The notes under the pieces were generated by a model, which saw only the letters and a list, made by a program, of their open reading frames with translations, was not told the DNA's origin and searched no databases. 64,000 bases of DNA from Teichococcus rhizosphaerae. GTDB taxonomy: Bacteria > Pseudomonadota > Alphaproteobacteria > Acetobacterales > Acetobacteraceae. The DNA lies in contig NZ_PDNU01000028.1 in the NCBI RefSeq assembly GCF_002631185.1, forward strand, positions 1 through 64,000, in the 5' to 3' direction. Of the stretch, positions 1 to 8,205 are shown one piece after another. The translations under genes were made by a program, and so were the position numbers. The stretch's first letter is position 1. Each line of letters opens with the position of its first letter.

Positions 1-21
1 GGTCGGCGTGATCTCCAGCAT
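1..21 (-). CDS. start of an unidentified gene (truncated by window edge)
   Basis: Only the first seven codons are inside the window (Met-Leu-Glu-Ile-Thr-Pro-Thr). The ATG is preceded by an AAGGA ribosome binding site about 6 bases upstream, and it begins 10 bases after the stop of the MmgE/PrpD gene on the same strand. It is therefore very probably the next gene of the acyl-CoA degradation operon. Seven residues are too few to assign a family. Confidence 0.55.
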
Positions 22-31
22 GGTTCGTCCT

Positions 32-1417
32 TCAGGCCGCCTCGGCCGGGCTGCGCAACAGGGAGGAGATGTCGTTCAGCCGGTCCATGCGGCCGATCGT
101 GTCGGCCAGCGCGGCGGCGCGCTCGGCGCCCAGCACGGCATCCGCCAGGCCGCTGAACTTGGCGCGCAGCTCGGCGTCGGTGAGGAAGTTGTCCGGCTCG
201 CCCTTCGGCACGATCACCTTGCGCACGAAGTCCTGCCCGCGCGCGCGCACCGTCAGCTTGCCGGACATGTTGGCCGGGAACTCGGCCTCGATCTCGGGGT
301 CGTTCTCGCAGCGCACGCGCCGCATCATCGCCTTGATGGAAGGGTCGTTGAGCAGCGCGTAGCTGTCCCAGCCCATCTGCCCGGTGGACAGCGCGGTCGC
401 GATGACGAAGGGGCCGCTGAACTGGCCATCGACGATGTTCTGCGGGTTGGCCTTGCGCTCGGCGGGCTCGCCCACCAGCAGCATGCCCGCGCGCGAGATG
501 CCCAGCGTGACCGCCTCGATCTCCTCCGCCTTGAAGCCGTGCTCGGCGCGCAGCGCCAGCGCGGCGTCGATGCCGGCATGGCCCCAGCGGCAGGAAGGGT
601 AGGGCTTCACGCCCGTCGCCATCAGCTCCCAGACCTGGCCGAGATCCTGCGTCACGCGCTCCGGCTTCGGCTCCGGCGCATAGGCGCGCAGGAAGCCCTG
701 CTTGCCCTCGATGGCGTCCGCCGCGCCCTTGAAGCCCTCGCGGGCCAGCGTCGCCGCGGCAAGGCCGGCCATGCCCGCCCAGCCCACCTGGAAACGCTTG
801 GTCCAGGCGCCGTTGGCCAGGAACTGCAGGCTGCCCGCGCACTGGCTCAGGGCGATGCCGAGCGCCGACTCCATCCGCGCCGCGTCCAGCCCGAAGACCC
901 GCGCCGCCGCCGCCGCCGCGCCAAAGGCGCCGCAGGTGGCGGAAGGGTGGAAGCCGCGGTCGTAATGCGCGCCGGCCGGCAGGGCGAGCGCCAGGCGCAG
1001 CGCCACCTCGTAGCCGGCGACGATGCCCGCCAGGACCTGCGAGCCCGAGGCGCCCACCATCTCGCCCGCGGTGATGGCGGCGGGGATCACCGGCGCGCCG
1101 GGATGCACCACGGCCACCGCGTGGGTGTCGTCGAAGTCGAGCGAATGGCCGAGGGTCGCGTTGATCAGCACGGCGCCGGCCGGGCTGTAGGTGGCCTCGT
1201 CGGCGAAGACGCGGCTCTCGCCCTTGTCGAGGCCGAGCGCCTTGACCGCCGCCAGCAGGGCCGGCGTGCTCTCCGCCTCGTCCCGCGCGCGCACAATGTT
1301 GCCGACCAGGTCGAGCACCAGGGCCTGGGCCCGCGCCATCACCTCCGGCGGCAACGCCTCCGGCCGCAGACCGGCGGCGAAGGCGGACAGTTCCTGCGTG
1401 ATACCCATTCCCACCAT
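32..1417 (-). CDS. MmgE/PrpD family protein
   Basis: A 461-residue protein of the MmgE/PrpD family, which includes 2-methylcitrate dehydratase and aconitate-decarboxylase-like enzymes. These cytosolic enzymes act on tricarboxylic or related carboxylic acids. Full family length and the typical N-terminal helical region (FAAGLRPEALPPEV, then a VLDLVGN stretch) are visible, as is the mid-protein KPYPSCRWGHAGIDAAL segment that is conserved in the family. It is the last complete gene of a minus-strand operon of beta-oxidation-type genes. The substrate is probably a small branched or dicarboxylic intermediate released by that pathway, but this is inference. A short hairpin separates it from the upstream SDR gene. 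Methylcitrate dehydratase proper is less likely because no prpB or prpC is nearby. Confidence 0.88.
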   Translation of the reverse strand: MVGMGITQELSAFAAGLRPEALPPEVMARAQALVLDLVGNIVRARDEAESTPALLAAVKALGLDKGESRVFADEATYSPAGAVLINATLGHSLDFDDTHAVAVVHPGAPVIPAAITAGEMVGASGSQVLAGIVAGYEVALRLALALPAGAHYDRGFHPSATCGAFGAAAAAARVFGLDAARMESALGIALSQCAGSLQFLANGAWTKRFQVGWAGMAGLAAATLAREGFKGAADAIEGKQGFLRAYAPEPKPERVTQDLGQVWELMATGVKPYPSCRWGHAGIDAALALRAEHGFKAEEIEAVTLGISRAGMLLVGEPAERKANPQNIVDGQFSGPFVIATALSTGQMGWDSYALLNDPSIKAMMRRVRCENDPEIEAEFPANMSGKLTVRARGQDFVRKVIVPKGEPDNFLTDAELRAKFSGLADAVLGAERAAALADTIGRMDRLNDISSLLRSPAEAA

Positions 1418-1433
1418 CTCCTCCCAAGCGGAA

Positions 1434-1454
1434 CCGGGGGCGCCTTGCCCCCGG
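1434..1454. repeat. intergenic GC hairpin
   Basis: Perfect inverted repeat CCGGGGGC / GCCCCCGG with a five-base loop, in the 46-base gap between the SDR stop and the MmgE/PrpD start. There is no T-tract, so it more likely affects mRNA stability or partial termination within the operon. It resembles other intergenic hairpins in this window. Confidence 0.6.
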
Positions 1455-1463
1455 GGAGTCTTC

Positions 1464-2375
1464 TTACACCGGATCCCAGGAGAATACGTCGGCGCTGCGG
1501 TCGAGCGCCATGAACTGCGCCTTGAGCGCGGGCATGGCGTGCTCGGCGATCAGCTCCGGCGTCCAGCCCTCGCTGCGGTGCGCGCTGCGCACCGGGCGGG
1601 GCTGGCTGAACAGGAAGATCTCGTTGTTGCGGGCGCCGAAGATCTGGCCGTTCACGTCCTTGGCCGCGTCGCTGGCGAGGAACACGGCGAGCGGCGCGTT
1701 CTTCTCCGGCGTCATGCGCTTCAGCTTCTCGACGCGCGCCTTCTGCTCCGGCGTTTCCGACGGAATGGAGCTGGTCATGCGGCTCCAGGCGAAAGGCGCG
1801 ATGCAGTTGGAGCGGACGCCGAAGCGCTGCATGTCGAGCGCGATGGACTTGGACAGCGCGGCGATGCCGAGCTTGGCCGCCGAGTAGTTGGCCTGGCCGA
1901 AATTGCCGATCAGGCCGGAGGTCGAGGTCATGTGCACGAAGGCGCCCGACCCTTGGGCGCGGAAATGCTCGGCGGCGGCGCGCGAGACGAAGAAGCTGCC
2001 GTTCAGGTGGACGTTGATGACGGCCAGCCATTCCTCGGGCGAGGTCTTGTGGAAGATCTGGTCGCGCAGGATGCCGGCGTTGTTGACGACGATGTCCACC
2101 TTGCCGAAGGCGTCCACGGCCGTCTTGACGATGCGCTTGGCGCTGTCCCAGTCGGCCACGCTGTCGGTGTTGACCACCGCCTGCCCGCCGCGCTGCTCGA
2201 TGATCGCCTGGGTCTGCTGGCCGGGGGTGGCGGAGGTCTCGCCCTCGCCGGTCAGCGAGGCGCCGATGTCGTTCACCACCACCTTGGCCCCGGCCAGCGC
2301 CATGGCCAGCGCGATCTCGCGCCCGATGCCGCCACCGGCGCCCGTGACGATCGCGACCTTGCCTTCAAGCATCAT
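1464..2375 (-). CDS. SDR family NAD(P)-dependent oxidoreductase
   Basis: A 303-residue classical short-chain dehydrogenase. The cofactor motif TGAGGGIG is at residues 11-18, NNAG at 98-101, the catalytic serine near 151-153, and the active-site YSAAK has Tyr164 and Lys168. The sequence resembles the 3-hydroxyacyl-CoA dehydrogenase domain of peroxisomal multifunctional enzyme type 2, including the VNDIG dinucleotide-binding region and a long insert after it. In this operon, with a hydratase-2-type MaoC protein and acyl-CoA dehydrogenases, the likely role is oxidation of the 3-hydroxyacyl-CoA in the third beta-oxidation step. The start has two tandem ATG codons; the first is used here. It lies 62 bases downstream of the DUF35 gene with a hairpin between. 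Confidence 0.9.
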   Translation of the reverse strand: MMLEGKVAIVTGAGGGIGREIALAMALAGAKVVVNDIGASLTGEGETSATPGQQTQAIIEQRGGQAVVNTDSVADWDSAKRIVKTAVDAFGKVDIVVNNAGILRDQIFHKTSPEEWLAVINVHLNGSFFVSRAAAEHFRAQGSGAFVHMTSTSGLIGNFGQANYSAAKLGIAALSKSIALDMQRFGVRSNCIAPFAWSRMTSSIPSETPEQKARVEKLKRMTPEKNAPLAVFLASDAAKDVNGQIFGARNNEIFLFSQPRPVRSAHRSEGWTPELIAEHAMPALKAQFMALDRSADVFSWDPV

Positions 2376-2402
2376 GCGTTGTCTTCCTTGTGCATTACAC
2401 GG

Positions 2403-2425
2403 GCCGGGGAGGCATGCTCCCCGGC
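2403..2425. repeat. intergenic GC hairpin
   Basis: Inverted repeat GCCGGGGAG / CTCCCCGGC with the loop GCATG, located between the DUF35 and SDR genes of the same operon. No T-tract follows on the coding strand. It is probably an mRNA-stability or processing hairpin. Confidence 0.6.
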
Positions 2426-2437
2426 ATCATTCCCTGT

Positions 2438-2827
2438 TCAGGCGGGCGTGAACATCGGCACCGGCGGGCCTTCGCCGTCCGTCGGCTGGAACTGCAGCCT
2501 GACCTTCTGGCCGATGCGGATGCTCTCGAACGGCGCGCCGATGATGTTGGTCATCATCCGCGGCCCCTCGTCCAGCTCCACATACGCGATGGCGTAGGGG
2601 ACCTTGGCGCGCATGATGCTGAAGCTGTAGACGGTGCCGGTGCCCTTGGCGGGAACCAGCTCCACCTCGCCCTCGTCGTCGAAGGGGCAGACCGGGCGCG
2701 GCGGGTAGTGCAGCTTGCCGGTCTTGGTGTTGCGGCCGATCAGCAGCGTGCCCTGGCGCGCGGCGTCCCAGAACTGCTGGGTCGAGGGATCGGGGGTGGG
2801 CGCGGGCGGGATGCGGGTCTCGGACAT
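2438..2827 (-). CDS. OB-fold (DUF35) acyl-CoA-associated protein with degenerate zinc ribbon
   Basis: A 129-residue DUF35 protein. The family has an N-terminal rubredoxin-like zinc ribbon and a C-terminal OB-fold, and it partners thiolases, HMG-CoA synthases and aldolases. The OB-fold strands (GTVYSFSIM, YAIAYVELDEGPRMMTNI) are clear. In the ribbon, only one cysteine of the usual four remains (LHYPPRPVCPFDD), so zinc is probably not bound. The start ATG at 2827 is 4 bases after the thiolase stop. An upstream in-frame start would overlap the thiolase by about 65 bases and adds sequence unlike the family. Tight spacing supports a complex with the thiolase-like protein. Confidence 0.85.
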   Translation of the reverse strand: MSETRIPPAPTPDPSTQQFWDAARQGTLLIGRNTKTGKLHYPPRPVCPFDDEGEVELVPAKGTGTVYSFSIMRAKVPYAIAYVELDEGPRMMTNIIGAPFESIRIGQKVRLQFQPTDGEGPPVPMFTPA

Positions 2828-2831
2828 GCGC

Positions 2832-4004
2832 TCAGTTCCTTTCCAGCACCAGCGTGGCGCTGCCGTGGCGGGTGCCGAGCGAGCCGCCCGTGCCATGCGC
2901 CAGCGCCAGGTCGCAGTTCTTCACCTGCACGGCGGGATGCGCCTCGCCACGCAGCTGCCGCACCGCCTCGATCACCTTGGTGATGCCGCCGCGGTTGGCG
3001 GGATGGTTGTTGCAGAGCCCGCCGCCATCCGTGTTGAAGGGCAGCTTGCCGACGCCGGAGATCAGGTTGCCGTCGGACACGAACTTGCCGCCCTGGCCGC
3101 GCTCGCAGAAGCCGAGGTCCTCAAGCTGCATCAGCACGGTGATGGTGAAGCTGTCATAGATGCTGGCGTACTTGATGTCGGAGGGCTTCACGCCCGCCAT
3201 CTCGAAGGCGCGCGCGCCGGCATAGCGGGCGCCGGTGTAGCTCAGGTCGATGCGCCCGCCATCGGTGTGCTTGATCGCCTCGCCGGCGCCGCGGATGGTG
3301 ACCACGGGGCGCTTCAGCGTGCGGGCGATCTCGGGGCTGGTCACCACCAGCGCGCCGCCGCCATCGCTGATGACGCAGCAATCGAGCCGGTGCAGCGGGT
3401 CCGCCACCAGCGGCGAGTTCACCACGTCCTCCACCGTCACCACCTTGCGCAGCATGGCGTGCTCGTTGTGCTGCGCGTGGTGGCTGGCGGCGACCTTGAT
3501 CCAGGCGAGCTGCTCGGAGGTGGTGCCGAACTCGTGCATGTGGCGCTGCGCGCACATGGCGTACATGTTGGCGATCGCCGGCCCGAAGGGATACTCGAAC
3601 TGCACGTCCGGCTGGCGCGGGTCGCCCGGGCGCGGCGCGGTGCCGGTGGCGACCCCTTCCGAGCGCGGCCGCCCGGCGAGCGTGATCAGCGCCACCTTGC
3701 ACTTGCCCATGGCGATGGCCTCGGCCGCGTGCGCCACATGCGCCAGGTAGGAGCAGCCGCCGACATCGGTCGAGTCGTAGTGCGTCAGCCGGTTCAGGCC
3801 GATGTAGTCGGCCATGCTGAGCGGGCCCATGCCCGGCGCGTCGCCGGCGCAGAAATAGCCGTCCACGTCGGCCCGCGTCAGCCCCGCGTCGCGCAGCGCG
3901 CCGAGCGCCACCTCGGCGTGCAGCTGCGCCACGCTCTTGTTCTCGGCCTTGCGCGTCGGGTGTTCATAGGCGCCCACGATGCAGGCCTTGCCTCGGATGC
4001 TCAC
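2832..4004 (-). CDS. thiolase family protein (SCPx/lipid-transfer type)
   Basis: A 390-residue thiolase-fold protein. The first-half nucleophile position fits Cys84 in VGGCSYL. The second half carries GGGLCNNHPANRGG where thiolases have their NHP catalytic histidine loop. The C-terminal Cys-x-Gly motif of biosynthetic and degradative thiolases is absent; the equivalent stretch reads AHGTGGSLG. This pattern matches the SCPx/Ltp-like branch, some members of which are retro-aldolases that need a DUF35 partner. The next gene encodes exactly such a partner. It either cleaves 3-ketoacyl-CoA or performs retro-aldol cleavage of a branched 3-hydroxyacyl-CoA; the sequence alone does not decide. Confidence 0.85.
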   Translation of the reverse strand: MSIRGKACIVGAYEHPTRKAENKSVAQLHAEVALGALRDAGLTRADVDGYFCAGDAPGMGPLSMADYIGLNRLTHYDSTDVGGCSYLAHVAHAAEAIAMGKCKVALITLAGRPRSEGVATGTAPRPGDPRQPDVQFEYPFGPAIANMYAMCAQRHMHEFGTTSEQLAWIKVAASHHAQHNEHAMLRKVVTVEDVVNSPLVADPLHRLDCCVISDGGGALVVTSPEIARTLKRPVVTIRGAGEAIKHTDGGRIDLSYTGARYAGARAFEMAGVKPSDIKYASIYDSFTITVLMQLEDLGFCERGQGGKFVSDGNLISGVGKLPFNTDGGGLCNNHPANRGGITKVIEAVRQLRGEAHPAVQVKNCDLALAHGTGGSLGTRHGSATLVLERN

Positions 4005-4030
4005 TGGCTCTTCCTTCTGCCGTTGCAGGA

Positions 4031-5041
4031 TTACTGGACGCTGATGTTGCCCGCCCGGGCCACCTCGGCCCAGCGGGTGATCTCAGCGGCGATGAATTCG
4101 GCGAACGCCTCAGGCGTGGTGCCGCCCTGCGGCGTCAGTCCCGGCGGCTGCGCCGCGAAGGCGCCCACGCGCTCGGCCCATTCGGCGCTGCGCACCACCT
4201 CGTCCATGGCCGCGCCCAGCTTCGCGACGATGGGCGCGGGCGTGGCCGCGGCGGCCTGCAGGCCGAACCAGGCGGTGGCGTCGAAATCCGCCAGCCCGCA
4301 CTCGGCCAGCGTCGGCACGTCGGGCAGCAGCTTCACGCGCTCGCGGCTGGTCACGGCGAGGGCGCGGATCTGCCCCTCGCGCACGAAGTTCAGCGCCGAG
4401 GGGATGTTGTCCATCGCCGTCTGGATCCGCCCCGCCACCAGCTCCGTCAGCATCGGCCCGGAGCCGCGATAGGGCACATGGGTGATGTCGATGCCGGTGC
4501 GCGCCTTCACCAGCTCCATGCAGGCATGCGGGCTGCCGCCGATGCCGGAGGTGCCGTAGTTCAGCCGCCCCGGCGCCTCGCGCGCCGCCTTCAGCATCGC
4601 CTCGAAGCTGTCGAGGCCGGAGGCGCGCGAGGCGAGCACCAGGTTCGGCACCCGCACCGCCAGCCCCACCGCCGCCAGGTCCTGCGGCTTGTAGGGCATG
4701 TTGGCGCCATAGGCGGCGTAGTTGATGGCCGCCGTGCCGATCGAGCACATCACCACCGTGTAGCCGTCCGGCGCCGACTTCGCGACGGCATCGGCGCCGA
4801 TGTTGCCGCCGGCGCCGCCACGGTTCTCCACCACCACCGGCTGGCCGAGCTTCGCGGAAAGGCGCTCGGCCAGCAGCCGCCCCATCAGGTCGGTCGTGCC
4901 GCCGGGGGGAAAGGGGATGATCATGCGGATCGGGCGCGAGGGCCACGCCTCGGCGGCGGCCCGCGCGCCGGCCGGCAGCAATGCCGCCGCCGCCAGCCCG
5001 CCCGGCAGCCACATCGCCCGCCTTCTGCTCCAATCGCTCAT
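4031..5041 (-). CDS. tripartite tricarboxylate transporter substrate-binding protein (Bug family), orphan
   Basis: A 336-residue periplasmic binding protein of the Bug/TctC family. The N-terminus has a twin-arginine-like SRRRAMW followed by a hydrophobic stretch ending in ARAAA, consistent with export. The mature protein starts with the signature PSRPIRMIIPFPPGGTTD and contains VENRGGAGGNIGAD, both typical of the family. No TctA/TctB membrane genes are adjacent, so it is an orphan binding protein, common in Burkholderiales and Roseomonas-like genomes. Its position inside a beta-oxidation operon suggests that it captures the carboxylate substrate of that pathway, possibly working with membrane subunits encoded elsewhere. 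Confidence 0.92.
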   Translation of the reverse strand: MSDWSRRRAMWLPGGLAAAALLPAGARAAAEAWPSRPIRMIIPFPPGGTTDLMGRLLAERLSAKLGQPVVVENRGGAGGNIGADAVAKSAPDGYTVVMCSIGTAAINYAAYGANMPYKPQDLAAVGLAVRVPNLVLASRASGLDSFEAMLKAAREAPGRLNYGTSGIGGSPHACMELVKARTGIDITHVPYRGSGPMLTELVAGRIQTAMDNIPSALNFVREGQIRALAVTSRERVKLLPDVPTLAECGLADFDATAWFGLQAAAATPAPIVAKLGAAMDEVVRSAEWAERVGAFAAQPPGLTPQGGTTPEAFAEFIAAEITRWAEVARAGNISVQ

Positions 5042-5094
5042 GCTCTGCTTCCTCCTCCCGCCGGAGCCGCCTTGTGCCGGCGGTCTCCCGAACC

Positions 5095-6240
5095 TCAGCC
5101 TGGCAGCTCCAGCACGGCCTTGGCCAGGATGCCGCGCTGGATCTCGGAGCTGCCGCCATAGATCGTGGTCGGCCGCGCCTCGATGAACTGGCCGGCCGGG
5201 TGCAGGTCCCGGTTGCCCTCCATCGGCTTCAGCAGCCCGGCATTCTCGCCGCCGATCTCCAGCATCAGCTCGGTGATGCGCTGGAACAGGTCCGACTGGT
5301 GCAGCTTCAGCATCGACACGTCGGCGCCGAGCGACTCGCCCCGCCGCAGCACCGCGACGAAGGTCTCGTAGAGGGCCTTGTGGTCCTCCAGGTCGCAGCG
5401 CAGCTTGGTGTAGCGGTCCTGGAACTCCGGCTCGTCGAACACGCCCATGCGCTCGGCCAGCGTCTTCAGCCGCGAAAGGGCGTAGGCGGACTGGCGCGGG
5501 GAGCCCAGGAAGATGCGCTCGAAGCCGAGCAGCGCCTTGGCCATGCTCCAGCCCTTGTTGGGCTCGCCGACCAGGTTCTCCTTCGGCACACGGACATTGT
5601 CGAAGAACACCTCGCAGAACTCGTCATGCAGCGCGAGGTTGATGATCGGCCGCACCGTGACGCCCGGCGTATTCATGTCGATCAGCAGGAAGGAGATGCC
5701 CTCCTGCTTCTTGGCGGCCTTGTCGGTGCGGACGAGGCAGAAGATCCAGTTGGCGTCGGTCGCCAGCGTGGTCCAGATCTTCTGGCCGTTGACCACATAG
5801 TGGTCGCCGTCCAGCACCGCCTCGGTGCGCAGCGAGGCGAGGTCGGAGCCGGCGCCGGGCTCGGAATAGCCCTGGCACCAGATGTCCTCGCCGGCCAGGA
5901 TGCGCGGCAGGAAGCGCGCGCGCTGCTCCTCCGTGCCGAAGCGGATCAGCAGCGGCCCGAGCATGATCACGCCATGGTCCGGCAGGCGCGCCACGCCGTG
6001 CCGCTCGTATTCCTCGATCAGGATGATCTGCTTCGAGGCATCGAGCCCCATGCCGCCCAGCTCGCGCGGCCAGCCTGGCGCCACCCAGCCCTTCTTCTGG
6101 ACGATGCGGAACCATTCCTCGCCCTCGTCCCAGTGCAGGCGGTTGGGCGGGTTGCGCAGGTGGGTGGGGTATTCGCTCTCGACGAAGCGGCGCACCTCGG
6201 CGCGGAATTCGTCGTCGGTCATCGCGTTGTAGTCGGTCAT
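5095..6240 (-). CDS. acyl-CoA dehydrogenase, subunit-like 1
   Basis: A 381-residue acyl-CoA dehydrogenase (FAD, oxidises acyl-CoA to 2-enoyl-CoA). The flavin-binding stretch CQGYSEPGAGSDLASL and the segment GQKIWTT are present. Near the C-terminus the family motif reads IYGGSSEIQR, with Gly where many members have the catalytic Glu of the YEG motif. It overlaps the upstream dehydrogenase by 4 bases (ATGA), indicating translational coupling. Adjacent unequal dehydrogenases are typical of heteromeric alpha2beta2 enzymes that act on bulky acyl chains such as steroid side chains. The substrate here is unknown. Confidence 0.92.
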   Translation of the reverse strand: MTDYNAMTDDEFRAEVRRFVESEYPTHLRNPPNRLHWDEGEEWFRIVQKKGWVAPGWPRELGGMGLDASKQIILIEEYERHGVARLPDHGVIMLGPLLIRFGTEEQRARFLPRILAGEDIWCQGYSEPGAGSDLASLRTEAVLDGDHYVVNGQKIWTTLATDANWIFCLVRTDKAAKKQEGISFLLIDMNTPGVTVRPIINLALHDEFCEVFFDNVRVPKENLVGEPNKGWSMAKALLGFERIFLGSPRQSAYALSRLKTLAERMGVFDEPEFQDRYTKLRCDLEDHKALYETFVAVLRRGESLGADVSMLKLHQSDLFQRITELMLEIGGENAGLLKPMEGNRDLHPAGQFIEARPTTIYGGSSEIQRGILAKAVLELPG

Positions 6241-7319
6241 GCCTCGACCTCCGGCTGGGCGGCGGCGAAACGGCGGCGGTGCAGCCCGGCCGAGCCGAAC
6301 TGGTTGGCCAGCACCATCGCGCGGCGCATGTAGAGGCCGATATCGGCCTCGTCGGTGTAGCCGATGCCACCATGCAACTGAATCGCCTGCCGTGTCACCA
6401 GCAGCGCCGCGTCGGCGGCGCGCGCCTTGGCGCGGGCGATGGCGGCACGGCGCTGGGCGGCGGGCGCGTCCTCGCGGTCGCCCCCGCGGTCACAGATCGC
6501 GGCGGCGGCCTCGACGCTGGCCCGGCTGAGCGCGATCTGCACCTTGAGGTCGGCCGCGCGGTGCTGCAGCGCCTGGAAGCTGCCGATCGGCTTGCCGAAT
6601 TGCTGGCGGGTGCGGAGATAGTCCAGCGTCATCGCGAAGGCCTGGTCCATCACGCCGAGCAGCATGGCGGCGGTGCCGAGCGCCGCCTCCTCCAGCGCCG
6701 CCTCCATCTGGGCGGCGGAGACGGTGCCGACCTCCTCGCCGCCGGCCGGGCGGAGCGTGCCGTAGCTGCCGCCATCCTGCGTCGGCTCCAGCGCCAGGTC
6801 GGCGCCCTCGGCGGGCTGCAAGCGGAGCGAGAAGCCATCCCCCGCGCGCACCGGCACCAGGAAGGACCGGGCGCCATCCGCCATGGGCAGGAAGAGGCGC
6901 GGCGCGTCCGGCGTGCCGGGCACCTCGAAGCTGTTGGCGCGCTCCTGCCAGGCGGCCAGCACCAGCGCCTCGCCCGAGACCAGCGCCTCCAGCGGCGCGC
7001 TGGCGCCGGCGGCGGCCAGCAGCCGCGCGGCGAGCGCGCCGGGCACCAGCGGCTCCGGCGCCAGCGCCGCGCCCAGCTCCTCGGCCAGGGCGCAGAAGGC
7101 GCCCATGCCGAGCCCGGCACCGCCCTGCTCCTCCGGCACGCGCAGGCCGATCCAGCCCTGCTCGCCCATCTGCCGCCACACGGCGGGGTCGAAGCCCGGG
7201 GACTTGAAGCGCAGCGCGCGGATGCGCTTGCGGTCGCCGGCGCGCGGCGCGATGCCCACCGCGCTGTCGCGGATCATGCGGATGGCTTCGTCGCGCTCAT
7301 CCTGCAGGGTGGCGCTCAT
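6237..7319 (-). CDS. acyl-CoA dehydrogenase, subunit-like 2
   Basis: A 360-residue acyl-CoA dehydrogenase homologue. The N-terminal domain includes WRQMGEQGWIGLRVPEEQGGAG, and the C-terminal domain has YLRTRQQFGKPIGSFQALQH and the FAD-contacting QLHGGIGYTDEADIGLYMRR. It lacks the central flavin-binding SEPGAGSD-type stretch in recognisable form, and the middle region is poorly conserved and Ala-rich. Divergence between this and the following gene suggests a two-subunit enzyme in which each polypeptide supplies part of the active site. It begins 37 bases after the MaoC gene and overlaps the next gene by 4 bases. Confidence 0.9.
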   Translation of the reverse strand: MSATLQDERDEAIRMIRDSAVGIAPRAGDRKRIRALRFKSPGFDPAVWRQMGEQGWIGLRVPEEQGGAGLGMGAFCALAEELGAALAPEPLVPGALAARLLAAAGASAPLEALVSGEALVLAAWQERANSFEVPGTPDAPRLFLPMADGARSFLVPVRAGDGFSLRLQPAEGADLALEPTQDGGSYGTLRPAGGEEVGTVSAAQMEAALEEAALGTAAMLLGVMDQAFAMTLDYLRTRQQFGKPIGSFQALQHRAADLKVQIALSRASVEAAAAICDRGGDREDAPAAQRRAAIARAKARAADAALLVTRQAIQLHGGIGYTDEADIGLYMRRAMVLANQFGSAGLHRRRFAAAQPEVEA

Positions 7320-7356
7320 GCGGTCCTCGTCGTCATCTTGCGGGAAGCGGGGCGGG

Positions 7357-8205
7357 TCATGCGAGAACCGCCGCGCCGTTGTTCACCACCACCACGTCGC
7401 GCTCCACCACGCGGGCGCGGAAGGCGCCGCTGCGCCAGATCTCGGCGCGGATGGTCTCGCCCGGATAGACCGGCGAGGAGAAGCGCAGCGAGAGACCCTT
7501 CAGCGCCTCGGCGCGGTAGTCGCACAGCTCGCGCAGGATGGCGTGCGTCACCACGCCCAGCGTGCACAGCCCGTGCAGGATGGGGCGCGGGAAGCCGGCG
7601 CGGGCGGCCACCTCGGGGTCGGTGTGCAACGGGTTGTCGTCGCCGTTCAGGCGGTAATAGAAGGCCTGCTCGGGCCGTGTCGGCAGGTCGAGCACGATGT
7701 CGGGCGCGCCTTCCGGCATCGGGTTGGGCGGGATGACGGGGCCGGAAGGGCCGCCGAAGCCGCCATCGGCGCGCAGGAAGGTGGTGCTGCCGGTCACCGC
7801 CAGCAGCTCGCCCGTGGCGGCGTCGGTGATCTCCTTCTCGGAATAGAGCAGCGCGCCCTTGCCCTCGCCCTTGTCGACGATGCCGGTGACGCGGGTGCGG
7901 CCGATCACCTCGCCATCGGCCGGCAGCGGGCGGTGCAGGGTGATGCGCTGCTCGCCATGCACCAGCCGCACCGCGTCCACCCCCGTCTCGGGATTGCCCA
8001 GCCAGAAGCCGGGGTGTCCCAGCACCACCGCCATGGCCGGCATCACCACCGGTCCCTTCTGGGTGGTGATGTAGGGGAGCTGGCGCGTGTCCATGGGGTC
8101 CTGCCCCATGCCGACGGACAGGGCGTAGAACACCGCGTCCTGCGGCCGGACGCGCTGGCGCACCTCGGGGATGGGGAAGTTCAGCAGCTTCTCGTGGTTG
8201 ATCAC
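7357..8205 (-). CDS. MaoC family dehydratase (hydratase 2 type)
   Basis: About 282 residues with two hot-dog folds, as in peroxisomal 2-enoyl-CoA hydratase 2. The C-terminal half has the hydratase-2 motif, reading YRLNGDDNPLHTDPEVAARA, with the catalytic Asp and His. The N-terminal half has the substrate tunnel segment (GMGQDPMDTRQL). It adds water to a trans-2-enoyl-CoA to give the (R)-3-hydroxyacyl-CoA. The chosen start is a GTG at 8205 that overlaps the ligase stop in a GTGA arrangement; residues after it (INHEKLLNFPIPEVRQ) match the usual family N-terminus. The longer reading frame upstream is the ligase gene in another frame. Confidence 0.9.
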   Translation of the reverse strand: MINHEKLLNFPIPEVRQRVRPQDAVFYALSVGMGQDPMDTRQLPYITTQKGPVVMPAMAVVLGHPGFWLGNPETGVDAVRLVHGEQRITLHRPLPADGEVIGRTRVTGIVDKGEGKGALLYSEKEITDAATGELLAVTGSTTFLRADGGFGGPSGPVIPPNPMPEGAPDIVLDLPTRPEQAFYYRLNGDDNPLHTDPEVAARAGFPRPILHGLCTLGVVTHAILRELCDYRAEALKGLSLRFSSPVYPGETIRAEIWRSGAFRARVVERDVVVVNNGAAVLA

